A stretch of DNA of 64,000 nucleotides from Comamonadaceae bacterium CD01 (GCA_002894305.1 PGEI01000005.1:1-64000), one strand, 5' to 3'; positions 36,154 through 47,645 are shown, counted from the first letter of the stretch. Notes: generated from the letters alone by a model not told the origin. Translations and numbers: made by a program.

Positions 36154-37032
36154 CTACATGCGCACTGCGCGCGTCAGCATGACAAGCCAGTCGCGCGCGC
36201 CGAGCGTGGGACGCTGGCACAGGTTGCCGCCCTGCAGCGCGTCGATGCGATCGAGGATGCGCAGGCCGCCCTGCACGACCAGGCGCAGTTCCCAGCCGAT
36301 ACGCCCGGGCAGGCGGCGCGCCAGTGGTGCGCCCTGCAGCATCAGCGCACGCGCGTGCGCCGACAGCGCGGCCAGCAGCGCCGTGGTCGGCGCGCTGGGC
36401 TGCAGCGCCTGCAGCTGCGCGCGGCTCACCCCGTGGGCGGTGCAGTCGGCGTCGGTAACGTAGTGGCGCCCGCGGGGAATGTCCACGCTCAAGTCCTGCC
36501 AGAAGTTGATCAATTGCAGCGCGCTGCAGATGGCGTCGCTCTCGCGCAGGCTTGGTGCGTCGTGCACGCCGTATAGGTGCAGCAGCAGCCGCCCGACGGG
36601 GTTGGCCGAGCGGCTGCAGTAGCCGAGCAGCGCCGCATGGTCTGCGTAGGTGGCGCCGCCCTGCGTCATCTCCACGTCCTGAACGAAGGCGTCCAGCAGG
36701 TCGTCGAGCAATTGCTGCGGCAGCCGGTGCGCCTGCATCTGTACCTGGAGCGCGGCAAACAGCGCCGCCCAGCGCGGCGACGGTGCGCCGCCGGCGGCAA
36801 TTGCGTGCAGGTCGGCGCGAAAGGCTTGCAGGTCGGCCAGGCGCTGCCCGGCGCTGGCGTCGCCCTCGTCGGCCAGGTCGTCGGCGGTGCGTGCAAAGGC
36901 GTAGAGGGCGCGGATCGGTGCGCGCAACCGCGCCGGACACAGCAGGGAGGCGACGGGGAAATTCTCGTAATGCGCCACGCGTGGCGGCGTGGCGGCAGCT
37001 GGGATGGGGGGCGGGAGGTTCACGGCTGCCAT
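36154..37032 (-). CDS. hpnC: Hydroxysqualene synthase HpnC
   Basis: Converts presqualene diphosphate to hydroxysqualene. The 292-residue squalene/phytoene-synthase fold protein shows ENFPVASLLCPARLR, the first Asp-rich motif YAFARTADDLADEGD and the second, LQLINFWQDLSVDIPRGRHY. First gene of hpnCDE; 64 nt separate it from hpnD. Squalene-hopene cyclase is not in the window, so the end product (hopanoids or squalene itself) cannot be confirmed here. Confidence 0.92.
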   Translation of the reverse strand: MAAVNLPPPIPAAATPPRVAHYENFPVASLLCPARLRAPIRALYAFARTADDLADEGDASAGQRLADLQAFRADLHAIAAGGAPSPRWAALFAALQVQMQAHRLPQQLLDDLLDAFVQDVEMTQGGATYADHAALLGYCSRSANPVGRLLLHLYGVHDAPSLRESDAICSALQLINFWQDLSVDIPRGRHYVTDADCTAHGVSRAQLQALQPSAPTTALLAALSAHARALMLQGAPLARRLPGRIGWELRLVVQGGLRILDRIDALQGGNLCQRPTLGARDWLVMLTRAVRM

Positions 37033-37172
37033 TGTCGCGGCTGTGGCGCTTGGCCCCTCATGCTTGCCCGCGTGGGGGTTGCGGCTTGTCTACGGGCACG
37101 TTACTGGTGTCGATTGCCGATATTTTTGCTGCTGCTGCCACGGTTGGCGGACAAGGCGTGCGCGCAACACGC

Positions 37173-37178
37173 TAAAAT
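37173..37178 (+). promoter_or_regulatory. Possible -10 of the tRNA-Leu/tig promoter
   Basis: TAAAAT lies 66 nt upstream of the tRNA-Leu gene, in the divergent gap from hpnC (37033-37243). It matches five of six -10 positions; only a poor -35 (GGACAA at 37149) is at the right distance. Confidence 0.35.
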
Positions 37179-37243
37179 CGCGCGTTTGGCCTTTTGCCGC
37201 AGCCGCCCGGGGTGCCCCGGAGCGCAGGCGCTGGCCACGAACC

Positions 37244-37330
37244 GCGCGGGTGGCGAAATTGGTAGACGCACCAGGTTTAGGTCCTGACGCCAGCAATGGT
37301 GTGGGGGTTCGAGTCCCCCCCCGCGCACCA
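37244..37330 (+). tRNA. tRNA-Leu (anticodon UAG)
   Basis: An 87-nt gene including the encoded CCA. The acceptor arms GCGCGGG and CCCGCGC pair fully, the D-arm GGCGAAATTGGTAGACGC is typical of tRNA-Leu, the anticodon loop TTTAGGT carries TAG, a short variable arm is present and the T-arm GGGGGTTCGAGTCCCCC is intact. It lies 78 nt ahead of tig in the same direction. Confidence 0.95.
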
Positions 37331-37408
37331 CTCACCTATGGACACCGGTTGAAGGTGGTTTGCACCACGGCCGGGGCCTGATTCATTCAGACATCGCAAG
37401 GAGCCAGC

Positions 37409-38725
37409 ATGGCCATCACCGTTGAAACCCTTGAAAAGCTCGAGCGCAAGATCACGCTGCAACTGCCCGCCACGGCCATCCAGGCCGAGGTGGACAGCCG
37501 TCTGAAGCGCCTGGCGCGCACCGTGAAGATGGACGGCTTTCGCCCCGGCAAGGTGCCGATGAGCGTGGTCGCGCAGCGCTATGGCTACTCGGTGCACTAC
37601 GAGGTGCTCAACGACAAGGTGGGCGAGGCCTTTGCCCAGGCGGCCAACGAGGCGCAGCTGCGCGTGGCCGGCCAGCCGCGGATCTCTGAAAAAGAGGGCG
37701 CTCCCGAGGGCGAGATCGCCTTTGACGCGATCTTCGAGGTCTTCCCCGAGGTCAAGATCGGCAACCTGACCGAGGTCGAGGTCGAGCGGGTGTCGGCCGA
37801 GGTGACCGACGAGGCGATCGACAAGACGCTGGACATCCTGCGCAAGCAGCGCCGCACCTTTGCCCAGCGCGCCAAGGATGCGCCTGCGCAGGATGGTGAC
37901 CGCGTGACCGTCGACTTCGAGGGCAAGATCGACGGCGAGGCGTTCGCTGGCGGCAAGGCCGAGGACTTCCAGTTCCTGGTCGGCGAAGGCCAGATGCTCA
38001 AGGAATTCGAGGACGCGGTGCGCGGCATGAAGAGCGGCGAGAGCAAGACCTTCCCGCTGGCCTTCCCCGAGGACTACCACGGCAAGGACGTGGCCGGCAA
38101 GACGGCCGACTTCCTGGTCACCATCAAGAAGATCGAGGCGGCCCACCTGCCCGAAGTCAACGACGAGCTGGCCGCGTCGCTGGGCGTCGACGGTGGCACC
38201 GTCGAGGCGCTGCGTGCCGACATCAAGAAGAACCTGGAGCGCGAGGTCAAGTTCCGCCTGCTGGCACGCAACAAGCAGGCTGTGATGGACGCGCTGCTGG
38301 AGAAGGCCGAGCTGGACCTGCCCAACGCCAGCGTGCAGGGCGAGATCGAGCGCCTGAGCGATGCGGCGCGCGCCGATCTCAAGCAGCGCGGCATGAAGGA
38401 CGCCGACAAGGCTGAACTGCCCGAGGACATCTTCCGCCCGCAGGCCGAGCGCCGCGTGCGCCTGGGCCTGGTGATGGCAGAGCTGGTCAAGGCCAACGAG
38501 CTGCAGGCCAAGCCCGAGCAGCTCAAGGCCCATGTGGACGAGCTGGCCGCCAGCTACGAGAAGCCCGAGGACGTGGCGCGCTGGTACTTCAGCGACCGCA
38601 ACCGCATGGCCGACGTCGAAGCCGTGGTGATGGAGAACAACGTCACCGACTTCGTGCTGGCCCAGGCCAAGGTCACTGACAAGGCGATCTCGTTCGACGA
38701 GCTTATGGGCCAGCAGCAGGCCTGA
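37409..38725 (+). CDS. tig: Trigger factor (ribosome-bound chaperone and prolyl isomerase)
   Basis: Binds nascent chains at the ribosome exit tunnel. The 438-residue product has the ribosome-binding N domain with the signature GFRPGKVPMSVVAQRYG (about residues 46-62), a PPIase domain starting near 155 (DGDRVTVDFEGKIDGEAF) and a helical C domain. AAGGAG sits at good spacing before the ATG. It begins the conserved tig-clpP-clpX-lon series. Confidence 0.97.
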   Translation: MAITVETLEKLERKITLQLPATAIQAEVDSRLKRLARTVKMDGFRPGKVPMSVVAQRYGYSVHYEVLNDKVGEAFAQAANEAQLRVAGQPRISEKEGAPEGEIAFDAIFEVFPEVKIGNLTEVEVERVSAEVTDEAIDKTLDILRKQRRTFAQRAKDAPAQDGDRVTVDFEGKIDGEAFAGGKAEDFQFLVGEGQMLKEFEDAVRGMKSGESKTFPLAFPEDYHGKDVAGKTADFLVTIKKIEAAHLPEVNDELAASLGVDGGTVEALRADIKKNLEREVKFRLLARNKQAVMDALLEKAELDLPNASVQGEIERLSDAARADLKQRGMKDADKAELPEDIFRPQAERRVRLGLVMAELVKANELQAKPEQLKAHVDELAASYEKPEDVARWYFSDRNRMADVEAVVMENNVTDFVLAQAKVTDKAISFDELMGQQQA

Positions 38726-38751
38726 TCGGCACCGGCGCCGACCTTCTGGGG

Positions 38752-38779
38752 CTTGTGCCTGCGCGCACAGGCCCCATTT
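38752..38779 (+). promoter_or_regulatory. Candidate sigma-32 (heat-shock) promoter for clpP, overlapping a hairpin
   Basis: CTTGTG and CCCCATTT are separated by 14 nt, close to the sigma-32 pattern CTTGAA-N13-17-CCCCATNT, about 100 nt before clpP. The same bases form an 11-bp stem (38748-38758 with 38765-38775, one G-T pair) that could instead end tig transcription, though its T-run is weak. A second small stem, CCCGCGCC/GGCGCGGG, follows near 38807. Confidence 0.4.
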
Positions 38780-38880
38780 GCGTTTCTGGCCAGGCCGATG
38801 GATGGCCCGCGCCCGGCGCGGGCAAGCCCCCGGCCGGTACAAAAACTGAGGTTAAAGTAACCGACTGATTTGGAGAATTT

Positions 38881-39489
38881 ATGAGCGCACTGGAAACCCA
38901 GGCCCTGGGCATGATCCCCATGGTCATCGAGCAGTCCGGCCGCGGCGAGCGGTCGTACGACATTTATTCGCGCCTCTTGAAGGAGCGCGTGATCTTTCTG
39001 GTGGGCGAGGTCAACGACCAGACCGCCAACCTGGTGGTTGCCCAGTTGCTGTTCCTGGAAAGCGAGAACCCGGACAAGGACATTTCGTTCTACATCAACT
39101 CGCCCGGTGGCAGCGTGACGGCCGGCATGGCGATCTACGACACCATGCAGTTCATCAAGCCCGACGTGTCGACGCTGTGCTGCGGCTTTGCCGCCAGCAT
39201 GGGCGCCTTCCTGCTGGCCGCCGGCGCCAAGGGCAAGCGCTACTCGCTGCCCAACAGCAAGATCATGATCCACCAGGTGCTGGGTGGCGCGCGCGGCCAG
39301 GCGACCGACATCGAGATCCACGCCCGCGACATCCTGCGCACCAAGGAGCAGATGAACCGCATTCTGGCCGAACGTACTGGCCAGTCCTACGAGAAAATCG
39401 TCAACGACACCGAGCGTGACTACTTCATGACCGCCGACGAGGCGAGCGCCTACGGCATCGTCGACCAGGTGATCGCCAAGCGCCCCTGA
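38881..39489 (+). CDS. clpP: ATP-dependent Clp protease proteolytic subunit
   Basis: Serine protease that forms the tetradecameric barrel partnered by ClpX or ClpA. The 202-residue protein shows the catalytic Ser in [14 protein letters not shown], the His in [10 protein letters not shown] and the family segments [23 protein letters not shown] and [24 protein letters not shown] precedes the ATG. A strong terminator follows, so clpX may depend on readthrough or its own promoter. Confidence 0.98.
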   Translation: MSALETQALGMIPMVIEQSGRGERSYDIYSRLLKERVIFLVGEVNDQTANLVVAQLLFLESENPDKDISFYINSPGGSVTAGMAIYDTMQFIKPDVSTLCCGFAASMGAFLLAAGAKGKRYSLPNSKIMIHQVLGGARGQATDIEIHARDILRTKEQMNRILAERTGQSYEKIVNDTERDYFMTADEASAYGIVDQVIAKRP

Positions 39490-39532
39490 GGGCGCTGAGA
39501 GCGCTCCCGCACACCCGCAGGCCGCCTGGGCG

Positions 39533-39565
39533 ACGGCGTTTCCCCCTGCGGGAAGCGCCGTTTTT
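39533..39565 (+). terminator. Rho-independent terminator between clpP and clpX
   Basis: A 12-bp stem (ACGGCGTTTCCC with GGGAAGCGCCGT, one G-T pair) with loop CCTGC is followed by TTTTTAATT. A TATCAT hexamer 8 nt beyond could be the -10 of a clpX promoter. Confidence 0.75.
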
Positions 39566-39611
39566 AATTCGCTATCATCCCATTACGTTCCCCGTCACAA
39601 GGCATTGCTCC

Positions 39612-40874
39612 ATGGCCGAGAAAAAAGGCTCCTCCAGCGAAAAAACCCTTTATTGCTCCTTTTGCGGCAAAAGCCAGCATGAGGTCAAGAAGCTGATCGC
39701 CGGGCCGTCCGTCTTCATCTGCGACGAGTGCATCGACCTGTGCAATGAAATCATTCGCGACGAACTGCCGGCCGAGACGCAGCAGGCCGCGCGTGGCGAC
39801 CTGCCCACGCCCGCCGAGATCAAGTCCAACCTGGATAACTACGTCATCGGTCAGGAGGGGCCTAAACGCACGCTGGCCGTTGCCGTTTACAACCACTACA
39901 AGCGTCTGCGCCACAAGGAAAAGGCGGGCAGGGACGAGGTGGAACTGTCCAAGAGCAACATCCTCCTGATCGGGCCCACCGGCTCGGGCAAGACGCTGCT
40001 GGCGCAGACGCTGGCGCGCCAACTGGACGTGCCTTTCGTGATGGCCGACGCCACGACACTGACCGAGGCCGGGTACGTCGGCGAGGATGTCGAGAACATC
40101 GTGCAAAAGCTGCTGCAAAGCTGCAACTACGATATCGATCGCGCCCAGCGCGGCATTGTCTACATCGACGAGATCGACAAGATCACGCGCAAGAGCGACA
40201 ACCCCAGCATTACGCGCGACGTCTCGGGCGAGGGCGTGCAGCAGGCGCTGCTCAAACTCATCGAGGGCACGATGGCCAGCATTCCGCCGCAAGGCGGCAG
40301 AAAGCACCCCAACCAGGACTTTCTGCAGGTGGACACGACCAACATCCTGTTCATCTGCGGCGGCGCCTTTGCGGGGCTCGAAAAAGTCATCGAGAACCGC
40401 ACCGAGGCCTCGGGCATCGGCTTTGGCGCCACGGTCAAGAGCAAGAAGCAGCGCTCGCTCACCGAGGTGTTCCAGGACATCGAGCCCGAGGATCTGATCA
40501 AGTACGGCCTGATCCCCGAACTGGTCGGGCGCATGCCCGTCGTCACCGCGCTGGCCGAGCTGGGTGAAGACGCGCTGGTGCGCATCCTCACCGAGCCCAA
40601 GAACGCACTGATCAAACAGTACAGCAAGCTGCTGGCGATGGAGGGCGTCGACCTGGAGGTGCGCCCCGCCGCGCTCAAGGCGATTGCCCGCAAGGCGATT
40701 GCGCGCAAGACCGGCGCGCGCGGCCTGCGCTCCATCCTGGAACAGTCGCTGATCGCCACGATGTTCGACCTGCCCAATAGCAGCAACGTCGAGAAGGTGG
40801 TGGTCGACGAGTCGACGATCGACGAAGGCAAGGCGCCTTTGCTGGTCTATCGCGAGGCAGCCAAGAAGGCCTGA
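39612..40874 (+). CDS. clpX: ATP-dependent Clp protease ATP-binding subunit ClpX
   Basis: AAA+ unfoldase that feeds substrates to ClpP. The N-terminal zinc domain has CSFCGK and [10 protein letters not shown]; the AAA+ core has Walker A GPTGSGKT, Walker [10 protein letters not shown] and the family IGF-loop region [10 protein letters not shown] for ClpP docking. 420 residues, the usual length. Downstream of clpP with a terminator between them. Confidence 0.98.
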   Translation: MAEKKGSSSEKTLYCSFCGKSQHEVKKLIAGPSVFICDECIDLCNEIIRDELPAETQQAARGDLPTPAEIKSNLDNYVIGQEGPKRTLAVAVYNHYKRLRHKEKAGRDEVELSKSNILLIGPTGSGKTLLAQTLARQLDVPFVMADATTLTEAGYVGEDVENIVQKLLQSCNYDIDRAQRGIVYIDEIDKITRKSDNPSITRDVSGEGVQQALLKLIEGTMASIPPQGGRKHPNQDFLQVDTTNILFICGGAFAGLEKVIENRTEASGIGFGATVKSKKQRSLTEVFQDIEPEDLIKYGLIPELVGRMPVVTALAELGEDALVRILTEPKNALIKQYSKLLAMEGVDLEVRPAALKAIARKAIARKTGARGLRSILEQSLIATMFDLPNSSNVEKVVVDESTIDEGKAPLLVYREAAKKA

Positions 40875-40959
40875 CACCCTGGGCTGGGCTGCCCGCACCG
40901 CGGACGGCCGCCCCTTGGCTCCGCCGAGCGCGAGTCTGCAGTCAACAGCGCTGCACGGG

Positions 40960-40986
40960 TTGATATTTACCGCTTCCAGCCCATAT
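40960..40986 (+). promoter_or_regulatory. Candidate sigma-32 promoter for lon
   Basis: TTGATA and CCCATAT, separated by 14 nt, match the heat-shock promoter pattern; the downstream half ends 28 nt before the lon ATG. lon is a classical sigma-32 gene in E. coli. AAGGA sits six nt before the start codon. Confidence 0.5.
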
Positions 40987-41014
40987 GTGCCTGGAAGTTT
41001 TTCAAGGATGAACC

Positions 41015-43465
<2,451 letters not shown>

Positions 43466-43539
43466 AGGGCGGCATAGATTTTGAGAGCGTGGCAGGTTTG
43501 CGCAGAATTTTTCTGAAAGGGTCAGAAATTACGCTACAA

Positions 43540-43570
43540 TTGCCACCATTGATGCTTCGCACGTTATAAT
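43540..43570 (+). promoter_or_regulatory. Promoter of tRNA-Gly
   Basis: A perfect TATAAT (43565-43570) lies 17 nt before the tRNA; TTGCCA (43540-43545), five of six to the -35 consensus, is 19 nt upstream of it, slightly wide spacing. Confidence 0.6.
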
Positions 43571-43587
43571 GCAAGGCTTCGGTAAAT

Positions 43588-43663
43588 GCGGGAATAGCTC
43601 AGTTGGTAGAGCGCAACCTTGCCAAGGTTGAGGTCGTCGGTTCGAGACCGATTTCCCGCTCCA
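43588..43663 (+). tRNA. tRNA-Gly (anticodon GCC)
   Basis: A 76-nt gene including CCA. The acceptor arms GCGGGAA and TTCCCGC pair, the D-arm is GCTCAGTTGGTAGAGC, the anticodon stem-loop ACCTTGCCAAGGT carries GCC, and the T-arm CGGTTCGAGACCG is intact. Confidence 0.96.
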
Positions 43664-43672
43664 TAGATACAC

Positions 43673-43699
43673 AAAGGGAAGCCCAGGCTTCCCTTTTTT
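43673..43699 (+). terminator. Rho-independent terminator after tRNA-Gly
   Basis: An 11-bp perfect stem, AAAGGGAAGCC and GGCTTCCCTTT, with a two-base loop and a six-T run, begins 10 nt after the tRNA. Confidence 0.85.
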
Positions 43700-43808
43700 A
43701 TTGCGCCCTTTCCTTTTTGGCCAAGAGCGCGCGAAGGCGCATGAATGTGTCGCTCTTGCAGCACCATTGATGATGCTGTACCGTCTTTTTGCACGCTTGG
43801 CGTGCGTC

Positions 43809-43902
43809 GCCCCGATGGTGAAATTGGTAGACACTGCGGACTTAAAATCCGCCGCTTTCCTGCATAAGGGGCGTGCCGGTTCGACCCCGGCTCGGGGCAC
43901 CA
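43809..43902 (+). tRNA. tRNA-Leu (anticodon UAA)
   Basis: A 94-nt gene including CCA. The acceptor arms GCCCCGA and TCGGGGC pair, the D-arm has the Leu-type TGAAATTGGTAGACA, the anticodon stem GCGGA/TCCGC encloses CTTAAAA with TAA, and a long class II variable arm and a T-arm CCGGTTCGACCCCGG are present. Confidence 0.95.
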
Positions 43903-43914
43903 CCAGATATTGCT

Positions 43915-44541
43915 ATGTCGCACTACAACCCCCCGTTTGAAATTCACGTCCACGGTCAGGTGCTGTTGCGCCCGGGCATCGACTTTGCGCAGCTTCAGGA
44001 GGCTTTGCGTCCGCTGTGGAAGTACGCCGGTGCGCGCTCTCTGGCTGATGGTGCAGCCAGCTACTATGAGGAAGAGCCGGGCATCCAGTACGACGCGCGC
44101 GAGCGTACGCTGCAGATATGCTGGACTGTGTGCGGCGACGAGGATTTTCGCCAGTCGCTGGACGATATGTGCATGAGCCTGAATGAATTGGCCGAGCAGG
44201 GCGCGGCGATCGAGGTGACCTTCTACGACACCGAATTCGATGAGGACGAGGCGCCCGAGGATGCCGAATCGCGCGATGATTTCTTGATGCTGTTCGTCGG
44301 TCCCACGCCGGCGGCCATCATGCAGGTGCAGCGTGATTTGCTGGTGCAGGATGTGGTCGATCTGATGGAGCGTCACTTCGACGGCTCCGAACTGGGCGGG
44401 GTCGTCGCCGAGATCGACAAGCTGTTTTCGCAGCGTTTCGACGCACTGGTCAATTCGCTGGAGATCGGCAAGCCCCCACGTGGCGGCAACCCGGGTGGCA
44501 GCCACGGCGGCGGCGGGCGCCGCCCGCGTCATCTGCATTGA
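43915..44541 (+). CDS. DUF6806-like protein directly behind tRNA-Leu
   Basis: A 208-residue acidic cytoplasmic protein starting MSHYNPPFEIHVHGQV, with LRPLWKYAGARSLADGAAS, a very acidic middle (EFDEDEAPEDAESRDD) and a Gly/Arg/His-rich tail. I recall this as the DUF6806 family of Comamonadaceae; no function is known. The ATG lies only 12 nt after the tRNA 3' end with no Shine-Dalgarno, so its mRNA may arise by processing of a tRNA co-transcript. The longer upstream frame runs through the tRNA and is not coding. Confidence 0.78.
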   Translation: MSHYNPPFEIHVHGQVLLRPGIDFAQLQEALRPLWKYAGARSLADGAASYYEEEPGIQYDARERTLQICWTVCGDEDFRQSLDDMCMSLNELAEQGAAIEVTFYDTEFDEDEAPEDAESRDDFLMLFVGPTPAAIMQVQRDLLVQDVVDLMERHFDGSELGGVVAEIDKLFSQRFDALVNSLEIGKPPRGGNPGGSHGGGGRRPRHLH

Positions 44542-44613
44542 GCGCATGCGCGCGCGTCGCAGGCCGGCGCGCGCCAGCAGATTTTCAACTTTCCTGTTGC
44601 TCTGCCAGGTGGC

Positions 44614-45540
44614 TCATTCCACCTCGGCGGCGGTGCAGTGCGCCGCATCCAGCGCCAGCCAGCGCTGCGCCGCACTGGCCAGCGCCGCCAGCGCGCCGGT
44701 GGTCAGCAGCGTGGTGGCTCCGGCGGTGTCGCGGTGGGCCAGCAGGTCGCGCTGTGCCAGTAATTGATGCGTGTGCCGGGCCACGGCGGGGCCTGTTTCG
44801 ATGATTTGTACCTGCGGGCCGGCCAGATCCTGCAGCCAGGGCAGCGCAAATACATAGTGTGTGCAGCCCAGCACCAGGGTGTCGATCTGTCCCGGTTGTT
44901 CGCCCAGGTTGCCCAACGCATGGACGTAGCGAGCACACAGCGCCTGGATACGCGCCTGCGCTTGTGCATCGTCCGCGGGGGCTGCCGTGCTTTGCTCGAT
45001 GGCCCAGGCCAGCCCGTCGCAGGCCTGGATGGCGAACTGCGTGCCGCTGCCTTGGGCGGCCAGCAGCCGCGCAAAGCGCTCGCTGGTCACGGTGCCGCGC
45101 GTGGCCAGCACACCGACGTGGTGGGTACGACTGTGCGCGGCCGCGGGCTTGAGGGCGGGCTCCACACCCACGATGGGCAGGCCGGGCAATTCGCTGCGTA
45201 GCAATTGCACCGCTGCGGCGGTGGCGGTGTTGCAGGCGACGACGAATGCCTTGATCTGGTGGCGCTGGTGCAGGAATCGGGCAATCGTCAGGCTGCGCTG
45301 CTGCACCAGTGCGTCGCCTTTTTCGCCGTAGGGCGCATGGCTGCTGTCGGCCAGGTAGACGAAGTGCTCGTGCGGCATGCGGTTGCGCAGCGCGCGCAGC
45401 ACGCTCAGTCCGCCCACGCCGCTGTCGAACACGCCAATTGGCGCGTCGCGCTCTGCCACCCCCTGTCGTTGCGGGATGCCGGCGGCGCTGGAGTCGGGGG
45501 GAGGGTGCATCGGGACGCGGAGCAGGTCAAAACCCGCCAT
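44614..45540 (-). CDS. murI: Glutamate racemase
   Basis: Supplies D-glutamate for peptidoglycan by a two-base mechanism. Both catalytic cysteines are visible in VVACNTATAAAV and TLVLGCTHYVFAL, and the family start IGVFDSGVGGLSVLRAL follows an N-terminal extension of about 34 residues. The start at 45540 has AGAGGA close upstream; the Met at 45510 is a shorter alternative. 308 residues. Same strand as the DUF3014 gene, 87 nt apart. Confidence 0.94.
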   Translation of the reverse strand: MAGFDLLRVPMHPPPDSSAAGIPQRQGVAERDAPIGVFDSGVGGLSVLRALRNRMPHEHFVYLADSSHAPYGEKGDALVQQRSLTIARFLHQRHQIKAFVVACNTATAAAVQLLRSELPGLPIVGVEPALKPAAAHSRTHHVGVLATRGTVTSERFARLLAAQGSGTQFAIQACDGLAWAIEQSTAAPADDAQAQARIQALCARYVHALGNLGEQPGQIDTLVLGCTHYVFALPWLQDLAGPQVQIIETGPAVARHTHQLLAQRDLLAHRDTAGATTLLTTGALAALASAAQRWLALDAAHCTAAEVE

Positions 45541-45627
45541 TGTCCTCTTTTGTGCCGTGCTTCAAGGGGCAGCAGAGTGGGAGTGGCCGCGCCGCGCGGG
45601 TCGAGTTCAAGCCTCAGCTTCAGCCTC

Positions 45628-46563
45628 TCAAGGCCGCTGGGCAGTCTCGTCGGCACCGACGGCCACGCGCGCGCGAAAGCCCGCCAGCACGGTCTTCAGG
45701 CGCCTGGCGTTGTCCGCGCCCATGCGCAGCAGGATTTTCTGGCCGCTGGAGCGCTGCTGCAGGGCGGCATCGGCGAACTCGTAGCGCACCCAGGGGCGCA
45801 GTGACGGAACCTCGCCCGCGACCGGGGTGAGCTGCACGCGCAGCGGCTGGGCCGGCTCGGGCGTGGCCAGCAGGTGGTCGAGCACGGCCACCAGCCGGTC
45901 GTTGAAATACTGCTCGGGGTAGCCCAGATCTTCATAGGCCTGCTGGAACAGCGGGTACAGGTGGCGGTACAGGCGCGCCGCGCCGTCCAGCGGTAGAGAC
46001 TCGGCCAGCGCGACCAGCGGGCGGTAGCGCGCCACATTGGCTTGTGCAATCACCAGGCCTTGCTCAGTCTGTTCGGCGCTGAAACGCCCCGGTGTGGGAT
46101 GCACCGGCCACAGTTGCGCGGGCGCCAGCGGGCGCGCCAGGTTGTCCACCGTGGCGACGATGCGCCGAACCAGGGCGTCGAGCTGGAAAAACTGCAGCAC
46201 TTGCGCCTTGCCAAGCAAGTCTTGCGCTGCCTGTGCAACCAGCGCATCGCCGTCGGCCTGGGCGGGCAGGGGTAGGGGCAGGGTGTCGTCACCGGCCTCG
46301 GGCGGCAGCGGGTACAACGGGGCCTCGGCGTCGGTGCTGGCCGGTTCGGCGGGCGGCTGGTCAGGCGAGGACTGTCCCGAGGTGGCGGTCGTGCTGGCCG
46401 CAGGCGTGTTGGCGGGCATTGGCAGTTCGGTCGGGCGCATCCACACCCACCAGGCGGCGGCCAGCGCCAGCAGGGCCAAGGCCAAGACCACCAACCAGGC
46501 TGGCCAACGGCTGGCGCGGGGCTGGTAACGCGAAGGAATGTTGGGCGAAGGGCGGTCAGACAT
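45628..46563 (-). CDS. DUF3014 membrane-anchored protein
   Basis: A 311-residue protein with a short N-terminal cytoplasmic part, one transmembrane helix (WLVVLALALLALAAAWWVW, about 23-41), a Pro/Ala/Ser-rich linker and a periplasmic domain that matches my memory of DUF3014 (LLGKAQVLQFFQLDALVRRIVATVDNL, LYPLFQQAYEDLGYPEQYFNDRL). Function unknown. A 182-nt divergent gap (46564-46745) separates it from the EamA gene and holds no clear signal. Confidence 0.82.
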   Translation of the reverse strand: MSDRPSPNIPSRYQPRASRWPAWLVVLALALLALAAAWWVWMRPTELPMPANTPAASTTATSGQSSPDQPPAEPASTDAEAPLYPLPPEAGDDTLPLPLPAQADGDALVAQAAQDLLGKAQVLQFFQLDALVRRIVATVDNLARPLAPAQLWPVHPTPGRFSAEQTEQGLVIAQANVARYRPLVALAESLPLDGAARLYRHLYPLFQQAYEDLGYPEQYFNDRLVAVLDHLLATPEPAQPLRVQLTPVAGEVPSLRPWVRYEFADAALQQRSSGQKILLRMGADNARRLKTVLAGFRARVAVGADETAQRP

Positions 46564-46745
46564 GGGTGCATTGTGCAGCGCTTGCCGCGGCGCGGCCAGT
46601 GCCGCGGTGCCCGGCGGGGGGGGGCTGTCCGGCCATCGCCGCTGTTGATGGCTTGGTTCGGCGATTGCGCAGGGCGCGCCGGCGTCGGCTAGAGCCGCAC
46701 GGTAGGGCGATCGGTGACACTGGCGTGTTCCCGCCCTTGTTTGCC

Positions 46746-47624
46746 ATGACCGCCCTGTCCCGCCGCCAGCTCATTGGCCTGCTGCTGCTGACCTTGATGT
46801 GGGGCCTGAACTGGCCCGTGATGAAGTTGGCGCTGCGCGAGCTCTCGCCGCTGTACTTTCGTGCGCTGACCATGGGCCTGGGCGCACTGGCGCTGGCCTG
46901 GTACTTTGGCGCGCGCGGCCTGCCGATGCTGCCGCGCGGCGAGCGCCAGTGGCGCGACGTGGTGGTGCTGGGCCTGCCCAACATCCTGGGCTGGCACGCG
47001 CTGTCGATCATTGGCGTGGCGCACCTGCCGGCCGGGCGCGCGGCCACGCTGGGCTTTACCATGCCGGTGTGGACCGTGCTGCTGGGCGTGCTGTTCTATG
47101 GCGAGCGGCTGACCGGTCGGCTGGTATTGGCAGTGGCCGCGGTGCTTGCCGGCATTGCGCTGCTGCTGGGCAATGAGCTGGCGCAGCTGGCTGGCAGCCC
47201 GCTGGGTATTGCCTGGATGCAGGGCGCGGCGCTGAGTTGGGCGCTGGGCACGATTTGGATGCGCCGCGCGCATCTGACGATGCCGGCCGAGACACTGGTG
47301 GTGTGGATGATGGTGCTGTCCGCGCTGGTCATTGCCGCGCTGGCACTGTGGCTGGAGCCGCCGCAGAACTGGCATTTCAGCGCGGTAATGTGGGTGGTAC
47401 TGGTCTGGACGGTGCTGATCAACTACGGTGCGGCGCAGGTAGTCTGGTTTGCGTTGGCGCGCGCGCTGCCGCCGGCCACCAGCGCGATGAGCGTGATGGC
47501 CGTGCCACTGATTGGCACGCTCAGCGCGCCTTTGGTCATTGGCGAGTGGCCGCACTGGCAGGACATGGCGGCGATGGTCTGTGTGGTCGTCGCCATCGGC
47601 GCGGTGCTGCTGCGCCGCGATTGA
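46746..47624 (+). CDS. EamA/DMT-family transporter
   Basis: A 292-residue inner-membrane protein with about ten helices in two EamA repeats; repeat 1 begins LLLLTLMWGLNWPVMKLALRELSPLYFRALTM and repeat 2 near residue 150 (ALSWALGTIWMRRA). Drug/metabolite transporters of this type export amino acids or other small metabolites, but the substrate is not predictable. The start at 46746 was preferred because the upstream part of the open frame is antisense to the DUF3014 gene. It converges with the hydrolase gene, 21 nt apart. Confidence 0.85.
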   Translation: MTALSRRQLIGLLLLTLMWGLNWPVMKLALRELSPLYFRALTMGLGALALAWYFGARGLPMLPRGERQWRDVVVLGLPNILGWHALSIIGVAHLPAGRAATLGFTMPVWTVLLGVLFYGERLTGRLVLAVAAVLAGIALLLGNELAQLAGSPLGIAWMQGAALSWALGTIWMRRAHLTMPAETLVVWMMVLSALVIAALALWLEPPQNWHFSAVMWVVLVWTVLINYGAAQVVWFALARALPPATSAMSVMAVPLIGTLSAPLVIGEWPHWQDMAAMVCVVVAIGAVLLRRD

Positions 47625-47645
47625 CGCGCGCCGGTGCGAGGGCTG

